Assembly: GCF_009765225.1 (NCBI RefSeq) | Contig: NZ_VMSF01000001.1 | Location: 496,001 to 560,000, forward strand | Direction: 5' to 3' | DNA length: 64,000 nt | Source of the DNA: Leifsonia sp. AG29 | GTDB lineage: Bacteria > Actinomycetota > Actinomycetes > Actinomycetales > Microbacteriaceae | Part shown: positions 58,348 to 64,000 of the stretch, piece by piece | How positions within the stretch are numbered: position 1 is the first letter of the stretch | Layout: each line of letters starts with the position of its first letter | Position numbers and translations under genes: made by a program | Notes under the pieces: model-generated | What the model saw: only the letters and a program-made list of their open reading frames with translations | What the model was told of the DNA's origin: nothing | Databases searched by the model: none

Positions 58348-58457
58348 TTATCCACAGGGCGCGGCCCGAGGAGCGGGTTGAGACGTCGGTTGTGGCCCCC
58401 TCACGGGGCAGGCAGCGTCGTGAGGGGGCCATAGGTGACTGTTCAATCGTTCAACGG
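58348..58457 (+). repeat. DnaA-box/hairpin repeat element, copy 3
   Basis: TTATCCACAG (58348-58357), arms TGGCCCCCTC (58393-58402) and GAGGGGGCCA (58422-58431) around 19 bases, tail CTGTTCAATCGTTCAACGG (58439-58457). Only the second tail base differs from copies 1 and 2. A second purine-rich run (about 58456-58560) follows it. Confidence 0.9.
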
Positions 58458-58765
58458 CGGGAGGGAGGGAGGGCGGGCGGGAGGGAGGGAGGGAGGGTGG
58501 GAGGGGGCTGCGGGACGAGGGGAGGGGAGGGGCGGGGGTCGCGGGGGAGGGGGGCCGCGCCCGGGCGGCGGCGCCGCTTTGCGGCGCGGGGCGGGCGTCC
58601 CGTAGACTTGACGAGGTGGTTGAATCTGCCAAGCTTTTCTGCGCCCTTTTTTAGGTGAGCGATGGCAGTCCTGCCGCGCTGCGAGGGGGCATCCGTCAGA
58701 CATTTCGGATGCTCGATCGGTTAGCCTTGATGGAGCGATTCGAGAGCCGGGCGATTCGCTGTCCT

Positions 58766-58838
<73 letters not shown>

Positions 58839-58881
58839 CAAGTCGGCGTCCCGGGCGCCGGCCCACGAAAGGTAAAACGAG

Positions 58882-59154
58882 GTGGCCCGAAAAGTAATCG
58901 ACGAGCCGAGCGAGGAAATCGTCGCCAACGCGAAGAAGGATCGCGCCGCGAGGCGCAACCCCTTCGCGCGGATCGCCCTGTTCATCCGGCAGGTCTTCGG
59001 CGAACTCCGGAAGGTCGTCACGCCGACCCGCAAGGAGCTCCTGAGCTACACCGGCGTCGTGCTGGTCTTCGTGGTGATCATGATGGCTCTGGTCTCGCTC
59101 CTTGACTGGGTGTTCGGATTTGGTGTCGTCTGGGTCTTCGGTCATCCGAAGTAG
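58882..59154 (+). CDS. secE: Preprotein translocase subunit SecE
   Basis: A 90-residue protein. The N-terminus is charged and the amphipathic FIRQVFGELRKVVTPTRKEL segment (34-53 in outline) is followed by one membrane span (about 55-85). SecE clamps SecY in the Sec translocon. GTG start; the gene lies 44 bp after tRNA-Trp and precedes nusG, the usual order. Confidence 0.95.
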   Translation: MARKVIDEPSEEIVANAKKDRAARRNPFARIALFIRQVFGELRKVVTPTRKELLSYTGVVLVFVVIMMALVSLLDWVFGFGVVWVFGHPK

Positions 59155-59219
59155 ACGACGCGGACCGAGGCGGACCACGCCGACCTGGCCGGATCACCGG
59201 CCTCACCGACAGAAATGGA

Positions 59220-60149
59220 ATGAATTCAGTGTCTGAGACGAATCGCGACGACGTGGACTGGGCTCCCGCTGCCGAGCAGTCCTCCGAAGACGACGAGGCG
59301 CAGACCGGCAACGTCCTCGCCGGCGAGGACGAGGCGTCCGACGCCGCCGAGCACGAGGCGCTGCACGTCGTCGCCGACGACGGGACCGAGATCGACCTCG
59401 ACGCCGTCCTCGACGCGATGGCCGAGGCCGTCGACCCCGAGGCCGACCGCGCCGTCGACGAGGCCCTCGAGGTCGACAGCGACGACGAGGCCGAGGCCGC
59501 GCTCGAGGCCGTCGAGGACGAGGAGGAGGTCGCCAGCGACCCCTACGAGGAGTTCCGCACCGAGCTGCGCAGCAAGATCGGCAAGTGGTACGTCATCCAC
59601 TCCTACGCGGGCTTCGAGCGCCGGGTGAAGTCCAACATCGAGAACCGCATGGTCTCGATGAACATGGAGGACTACATCTACGAGGTGCAGGTCCCCATGG
59701 AGGACGTGGTCGAGATCAAGAACGGCCAGCGCAAGATGGTCAACCGCGTGCGCATCCCCGGCTACGTTCTCGTCCGCATGGACCTCAACGAGGACAGCTG
59801 GTCGGTCGTCCGCCACACGCCGGGCGTCACCGGGTTCGTCGGCAACGCGCACAACCCCACCCCGCTCCGCTTCGAGGAAGCCTTCTCGATGCTGAAGAGC
59901 CTGGTCCAGGTGGAGGCGGCCCCCGCCAAGGGCGGCGCGAAGGGCCAGAAGGCCGCCGCGCGCGTCATCCCCGCCGAGGTCGACTTCGAGATCGGCGAGA
60001 CCATCACCATCAAGGAGGGCTCGTTCGCGGGCCTGCCGGGTTCGATCAGCGAGATCAAGCCGGAGAGCGGCAAGCTCACCGTCCTCGTCTCCCTGTTCGA
60101 GCGCGAGACGCCGGTCGAGCTGAGCTTCGACCAGGTGACGAAGCTCTAG
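59220..60149 (+). CDS. nusG: Transcription termination/antitermination factor NusG
   Basis: A 309-residue protein. The N-terminal 115 residues are a strongly acidic extension (Asp/Glu/Ala-rich), as found in many actinobacterial NusG proteins. The NGN domain starts [20 protein letters not shown], with the [13 protein letters not shown] strand, and the KOW domain is at the end ([21 protein letters not shown] in outline). It binds RNA polymerase and links to Rho or the ribosome. Start may be this ATG or the GTG at 59229. Confidence 0.96.
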   Translation: MNSVSETNRDDVDWAPAAEQSSEDDEAQTGNVLAGEDEASDAAEHEALHVVADDGTEIDLDAVLDAMAEAVDPEADRAVDEALEVDSDDEAEAALEAVEDEEEVASDPYEEFRTELRSKIGKWYVIHSYAGFERRVKSNIENRMVSMNMEDYIYEVQVPMEDVVEIKNGQRKMVNRVRIPGYVLVRMDLNEDSWSVVRHTPGVTGFVGNAHNPTPLRFEEAFSMLKSLVQVEAAPAKGGAKGQKAAARVIPAEVDFEIGETITIKEGSFAGLPGSISEIKPESGKLTVLVSLFERETPVELSFDQVTKL

Positions 60150-60282
60150 GGAACATCCCGAGCCTCCTCGAGCGTTCACCCTCAAGGATTTTCATCTCAC
60201 CGGGTCTCGGAAGGGCCGAGAAACCGGGAGAGCGGGAAGGGCCGCGGTCCGCCCCGCTCGAACACACAAAGAAGGAAGAGAC

Positions 60283-60714
60283 ATGGCACCGAAGAAGAAG
60301 GTCACCGGTCTGATCAAGCTTCAGATCAAGGCCGGCGCCGCCAACCCCGCCCCGCCCATCGGCCCGGCGCTCGGTCAGCACGGCGTGAACATCATGGAGT
60401 TCTGCAAGGCGTACAACGCGGCGACCGAGTCGCAGCGCGGCAACGTCATCCCCGTCGAGATCACCGTGTACGAGGACCGCTCGTTCACGTTCGTCCTGAA
60501 GACCCCGCCCGCGGCCGAGCTGATCAAGAAGGCGGCCGGCGTCGCCAAGGGCTCCGGCGTCCCGCACACCACCAAGGTCGGCAAGCTGACCCAGGCGCAG
60601 GTGCGCGAGATCGCCGAGCAGAAGATGGTCGACCTCAACGCGAACGACGTCGACGCGGCGTCGAAGATCATCGCCGGCACCGCCCGCTCGATGGGCATCA
60701 CCGTCGAGGCCTGA
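60283..60714 (+). CDS. rplK: 50S ribosomal protein L11
   Basis: A 143-residue protein matching L11 over its whole length: [21 protein letters not shown]-terminus in outline, the [16 protein letters not shown] segment and the C-terminal rRNA-binding domain with [16 protein letters not shown] precedes the ATG. It lies between nusG and rplA. Confidence 0.98.
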   Translation: MAPKKKVTGLIKLQIKAGAANPAPPIGPALGQHGVNIMEFCKAYNAATESQRGNVIPVEITVYEDRSFTFVLKTPPAAELIKKAAGVAKGSGVPHTTKVGKLTQAQVREIAEQKMVDLNANDVDAASKIIAGTARSMGITVEA

Positions 60715-60787
60715 GGCCCCGGCTCCCCAGACATCACCGTGGAAGAGCCGGCCAGGCTCGCACCACATTCTCGTTAGGAGAAAACTC

Positions 60788-61477
60788 ATGGCACAGAAGT
60801 CCAAGGCCTACCGGGCCGCGGCCGAGAAGATCGAGGCCGGCAAGTTCTACACCCCGGCCGAGGCCGTCGCGCTCGCGAAGGAGACCGGTTCCGCCAAGTT
60901 CAACTCGACCGTCGAGGTCGCGCTGAAGCTCGGCGTCGACCCCCGCAAGGCGGACCAGATGGTCCGCGGTACCGTCATTCTTCCTCACGGTACCGGCAAG
61001 ACCGCGCGCGTCATCGTGTTCGCGACCGGTCCGGCCGCTGAGGCCGCCCTCGCCGCGGGCGCCGACGAGGTCGGCGGCGCCGAGCTCATCGAGAAGGTCG
61101 CCGGCGGGTACACCGACTTCGACTCGGCCGTCTCCACCCCGGAGCTCATGGGCCAGGTCGGCCGTCTCGGCAAGGTGCTCGGCCCGCGCGGCCTCATGCC
61201 GAACCCGAAGACCGGCACCGTCACCCCGGATGTGGCGAAGGCCGTCTCCGACATCAAGGGCGGAAAGATCGAGTTCCGCGTCGACAAGCACGCCAACGTG
61301 CACTTCGTCGTCGGCAAGGCGGGCTTCACCGCCGAGCAGCTGAACGACAACATCAAGACCGCTCTCGAGGAGGTCGTGCGTCTCAAGCCGTCCGCCGCGA
61401 AGGGCCGCTACATCCAGAAGGGCGCCGTCTCGACGACGTTCGGCCCGGGCATCCCGCTCGACGTCAACGCGATCTGA
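60788..61477 (+). CDS. rplA: 50S ribosomal protein L1
   Basis: A 229-residue protein with the L1 core: [20 protein letters not shown], the [21 protein letters not shown] signature (in outline) and [22 protein letters not shown] precedes the ATG. L1 also binds its own mRNA in many bacteria. It is the last gene of the secE-nusG-rplK-rplA run and is followed by a strong hairpin. Confidence 0.98.
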   Translation: MAQKSKAYRAAAEKIEAGKFYTPAEAVALAKETGSAKFNSTVEVALKLGVDPRKADQMVRGTVILPHGTGKTARVIVFATGPAAEAALAAGADEVGGAELIEKVAGGYTDFDSAVSTPELMGQVGRLGKVLGPRGLMPNPKTGTVTPDVAKAVSDIKGGKIEFRVDKHANVHFVVGKAGFTAEQLNDNIKTALEEVVRLKPSAAKGRYIQKGAVSTTFGPGIPLDVNAI

Positions 61478-61506
61478 CGAGCGGACGACCGCAGGACAGC
61501 ATCACC

Positions 61507-61546
61507 GACGGGGTCGGTTCCGGCAGCAGCCGGGACCGGCCCCGTC
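61507..61546 (+). terminator. Terminator of the rplKA operon
   Basis: Eighteen-base arms (61507-61524 and 61529-61546) pair with two wobbles around AGCA, 30 bases after the rplA stop codon. No T run follows, as usual in high-GC actinobacteria. Confidence 0.75.
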
Positions 61547-61588
61547 GCCGTTCTCGCGACCGGGCGAAGCCGTCCTAGGCTGGACGCC

Positions 61589-62137
61589 ATGCCCGCCTCC
61601 GTCCGTCGCGCCGTCCCCGCCGACGCCGCTTCGCTCGCGGCCGTCGCCCGCGTCACCTTCCCGCTCGCGTGCCCGCCGCACACGACCGAGGCGGCCATCG
61701 CCTCCTTCATCGCCACGGTCCTGTCGGAGGAGCGCTTCGCCGATTACCTCGTCGACCAGCACCGCATCGTCCTCGTCGCCGAAGACGACGCAGGCGCGAC
61801 GGTCGGCTACAGCATGCTCGTGCTCGGTGAGCCGACCGACGAGGATGTCCGAGCCGCCATCCGCACGCGACCGACCGTCGAGCTGAGCAAGTGCTACGTC
61901 CTCCCCGGGCATCACGGCGCGGGCGTCGCCTCGACGCTGATGTCCGAGACGCTGCGGGAGGCGTCGCTCACCGGTGCCGCGGCCGTCTGGCTGGGGGTGA
62001 ACCAGCTCAACGCGCGGGCGCAGCGCTTCTACGGCAAGCACGGCTTCGAGCGCGTCGGCGCGAAGCGCTTCCTCGTGGGCGATCGGTTCGAGGACGACTG
62101 GGTGATGGAGCGCTCGCTCAGCCCTCGGCGACCTTGA
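61589..62137 (+). CDS. GNAT-family N-acetyltransferase
   Basis: A 182-residue protein with the GNAT acetyl-CoA segment (SKCYVLPGHHGAGVASTLM, motif A, with the loop HHGAGVA in the Q/R-x2-G-x-G/A position) and the NARAQRFYGKHGFERVG motif B near the C-terminus. It should acetylate a small molecule or protein N-terminus. A TAGGCT -10-like box lies nine bases before the ATG. Its last 20 bases overlap the convergent quinone reductase gene. Confidence 0.88.
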   Translation: MPASVRRAVPADAASLAAVARVTFPLACPPHTTEAAIASFIATVLSEERFADYLVDQHRIVLVAEDDAGATVGYSMLVLGEPTDEDVRAAIRTRPTVELSKCYVLPGHHGAGVASTLMSETLREASLTGAAAVWLGVNQLNARAQRFYGKHGFERVGAKRFLVGDRFEDDWVMERSLSPRRP

Positions 62138-63086
62138 GGACGATCTTCCCGCGGGTGTGCCCCTCCTCGATCGCGCGGTGCGCCGCCGCGATGTCGTCGA
62201 GCCCGTAGATCTCGTCGACGTGCACGCGGACGTTGCCCGACTCGAGCAGTCTCGCGATGACCGCCAGCGTGTTCCCGTCCGGTGCGACCTTGAAGTCGGT
62301 GCCGCGGACGCCGGCAGCCCGGATCTCCTCCGCGAACCCCGGCCAGCTGCCGGTCGGGGCGTTCACGATGAGGCCGCCCGGTCGCAGGACGGACAGCGAC
62401 CGGCTGCCGGTGCTGTCGTGCACGTTGCCCACGAGGTCGATGACGACGTCGACCTCCTGCACGACGTCCTCGAAGCGCGTGGTCGTGTAGTCCACGACCT
62501 CGGAGGCGCCGAGTGTGCGCAGCCACGACGCCTTCGACCCGGAGGCGGTGGCGACGACGTGCGCGCCGAAGTACGACGCGAACTGGACGGCGAAGTGCCC
62601 CACGCCGCCGCTGCCGGCGTGGATGAGCATGCGCTGCCCCTCGTGAGCCTTGGCGACCTCCACGACCATGCCCCACGCCGTCAGAGCGGCCAGCGGCACG
62701 GCTGCCGCCTCGATGTGGGACAGCGTCGCGGGCTTGCGGACCACGCTGAGGGAGGGAACGGACACGTACTCGGCGTAGCTCCCGCCGAGCCGCGGCACCA
62801 TGACCATGCCGAACACCTCGTCGCCCGGGCGGATCGGGTGGGAGTCGAACGGCGATTCGACGACGACGCCGCTGAAGTCGTGGCCGAGGATCGTCGGGAA
62901 CGAGTGGATGGCCCCGAAGACGCCGCGCCCGGCGCGGGTCTTGGCATCGATCGGGTTGACGGAGGAGGCGACCACCTTCACGAGGAACTCCGCGTTCACC
63001 CGGTCGGGGTAGGGGGCGTCGCCGAGCCGGAGGGACTCCGGGTCGCCGGCTGCCTCGAGAAGCGCGGCCCGCATGGTCTTCGGCAT
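62118..63086 (-). CDS. NADPH:quinone reductase-like zinc-free alcohol dehydrogenase (MDR)
   Basis: A 322-residue MDR-family protein with GroES-like N-terminus (SSVNPIDAKTRAG, GHDFSGVV), cofactor loop HAGSGGVGHFAVQFA and the GASEVVDYT segment. Zinc ligands are absent, as in quinone oxidoreductases. It probably reduces quinones or enones with NADPH. The ATG at 63086 has GAGGGGACC upstream; a GTG at 63110 is an alternative. Confidence 0.9.
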   Translation of the reverse strand: MPKTMRAALLEAAGDPESLRLGDAPYPDRVNAEFLVKVVASSVNPIDAKTRAGRGVFGAIHSFPTILGHDFSGVVVESPFDSHPIRPGDEVFGMVMVPRLGGSYAEYVSVPSLSVVRKPATLSHIEAAAVPLAALTAWGMVVEVAKAHEGQRMLIHAGSGGVGHFAVQFASYFGAHVVATASGSKASWLRTLGASEVVDYTTTRFEDVVQEVDVVIDLVGNVHDSTGSRSLSVLRPGGLIVNAPTGSWPGFAEEIRAAGVRGTDFKVAPDGNTLAVIARLLESGNVRVHVDEIYGLDDIAAAHRAIEEGHTRGKIVLKVAEG

Positions 63087-63280
63087 TCGTGGTCCCCTCG
63101 TCTCGGCCACCGTCGGCGTGGCTGTTCCCCAGTCAAACCCCCGAATGCGTCGCCGGTGTTACGGTCGGGTCACCAGTTGTGAACATCGTGTTTCGCATAC
63201 CCCCAGGACGTTCCCAGTCGGGGTCCGGTTAGGATGCTGCGACCCGGAGACGGGTACCCGAGAACCGGAGGAGTGACGAC

Positions 63281-64000
63281 GTGCGACGATTGCTGGGCAT
63301 CGTCCGCCAGCCGTTCGGCGCGCCGCTGTTGGCGCGCGGCTGGCAGCGAGCGGTGCCTCTCCTGCTCGCCGTCGGCACCGTGTGCGTGCTCGGGGGTCTG
63401 ACGATCATCTGGGCGGCGCGGCTGACCTACTCGTACCCGGTCTACGTCAGCGAGCTCGGTGCGGTCGGCGCGCCCACCGCCGGCGCTTTCCGCGTGGCGC
63501 TCCTCCTCATCGCGGCGGGCGGTTTCGCGATCGCCCTGGCGAGCGGGCACGTGCGGTCCTCGCACCGCCTGCTGAACCGGTGGGCGCCCGCGGTGTCGCT
63601 CGCCTTCGCGGCCGTATGCTTCGTGCTGGCGTCCCAGGTGACGTGCACCTCCTACTGCCCGGTGCCGCTCGTCGATCCGCAGTCGACGGTGCAGGATCTC
63701 GTGCACACGGTGTCCGCGGTGCTCGGTTTCGCCGCGGCCTGCTTCGCGATGCTCCAGGTGGCTTTCAGTGCGCGCCTGCCCCGCGTCGCCCGCATGTCGC
63801 TGATCAGCTGCGCCGCGGTCGCGCTGATCACGATCGTCGGGGGGCTGCTCGCGCTGCTCCGCTTCGGCACGGACGTCGGATCGTGGCTCGAACTCGTCGG
63901 GACGACGATAGCGATCGCGTGGATCGCGGTGTACTCGACCGCGCTCGCGCGGGGCCGGGACCGCGAGTCAGGCGCCGACGGGGCGCGCGGTCAGCTGCCG
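63281..64000 (+). CDS. DUF998 membrane protein, cut by the window end
   Basis: The frame runs 240 codons from a GTG at 63281 (GGAGGAG upstream at good spacing) to the window edge without a stop. It shows about six membrane segments (residues about 28-48, 70-90, 100-118, 143-163, 175-195 and 205-225), and the first extracytoplasmic loop YPVYVSELGAVGAPTAGAF fits DUF998. The function of the family is not known. The last visible residues are hydrophilic, so the stop is probably close. Confidence 0.75.
   Translation, partial: MRRLLGIVRQPFGAPLLARGWQRAVPLLLAVGTVCVLGGLTIIWAARLTYSYPVYVSELGAVGAPTAGAFRVALLLIAAGGFAIALASGHVRSSHRLLNRWAPAVSLAFAAVCFVLASQVTCTSYCPVPLVDPQSTVQDLVHTVSAVLGFAAACFAMLQVAFSARLPRVARMSLISCAAVALITIVGGLLALLRFGTDVGSWLELVGTTIAIAWIAVYSTALARGRDRESGADGARGQLP

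Larger units (their letters stand above)
58042..58765. other. Repeat-rich intergenic region before tRNA-Trp, no gene seen
   Basis: This 724-bp stretch holds repeat copies 2 and 3, a 30-bp tandem repeat and a long purine (G-rich) run on the plus strand. The open frames in it are low-complexity Gly/Arg/Pro readings without ribosome sites, so I call no gene. A TTTTTT run at 58647-58652 has no hairpin before it. Confidence 0.7.

Noticed and set aside
58078-58357. Chromosomal origin, because of two perfect DnaA boxes
   Set aside because: No dnaA, dnaN, parA or gyrase gene nearby, no AT-rich unwinding region, and the same box recurs in copy 1 53 kb away as part of a repeat.
58190-58640. Several open frames of 60-130 codons on both strands in the G-rich stretch
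   Set aside because: Low-complexity Gly/Arg or Pro/Ser readings caused by the purine bias; they overlap the repeats and have no ribosome site.
58647-58652. TTTTTT as an intrinsic terminator tail
   Set aside because: No hairpin lies directly before it and no gene ends upstream on that strand.

Overview
The window is high-GC actinobacterial chromosome, most likely from the family Microbacteriaceae (Leifsonia-like). The evidence is the order tRNA-Trp, secE, nusG, rplK, rplA, a two-gene MaoC-fold dehydratase pair (hadAB type) joined to murB, a PspC / PspC-histidine-kinase / LuxR-regulator group, many GTG starts, and several promoters whose -10 box lies 6-7 bases before the start codon (leaderless mRNAs). 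This is inferred from gene content, not from a database comparison. No phage, insertion sequence or CRISPR array was seen.

Layout. 0-9 kb: end of a DUF3060 lipoprotein gene, Na+/H+ antiporter, TetR/MFS divergent pair, a GIY-YIG (T5orf172) protein, ApbE-type flavin transferase, mannose-6-phosphate isomerase, PPK2 polyphosphate kinase and a LysM lipoprotein. 9-31 kb: an accessory region of small oxidoreductases (NmrA, SDR, aldo/keto reductase), alpha/beta-hydrolases, an epoxide hydrolase and carboxymuconolactone-decarboxylase-like genes. Almost every unit there is paired with its own regulator (MerR, LysR, three XRE/MmyB-like, GlxA/AraC, TetR), often across a divergent promoter with a visible palindrome. 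31-39 kb: a sugar locus with two LacI regulators, an ABC binding protein, two permeases and a GH127 beta-L-arabinofuranosidase. It has no ATPase of its own, and a glycosidase tail remnant lies next to it. 39-46 kb: a second block of regulator/oxidoreductase/hydrolase units.

46-64 kb is core-like: a free-standing 27-codon Cys-x-x-Cys peptide gene with its own promoter and terminator, hadAB-murB, a RecQ helicase with a C-terminal phosphoribosyltransferase-like segment, an ABC-2 exporter, the PspC/LiaSR-like stress system, a DUF559 nuclease-like gene, a repeat-rich intergenic region, tRNA-Trp, the secE-nusG-rplKA operon, a GNAT acetyltransferase, a quinone reductase and a DUF998 membrane protein cut by the window end.

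The most unusual signals are: (1) three 110-111 bp intergenic elements (5091-5201, 58078-58187, 58348-58457), each with a perfect DnaA-box sequence, a hairpin with constant 19-nt loop length and a doubled CGTTCAA tail, next to two nuclease-fold genes; (2) the orphan peptide gene at 46458-46541; (3) a 19-bp dyad at exactly the same distance from the start codon in all three XRE/MmyB-like regulator genes.
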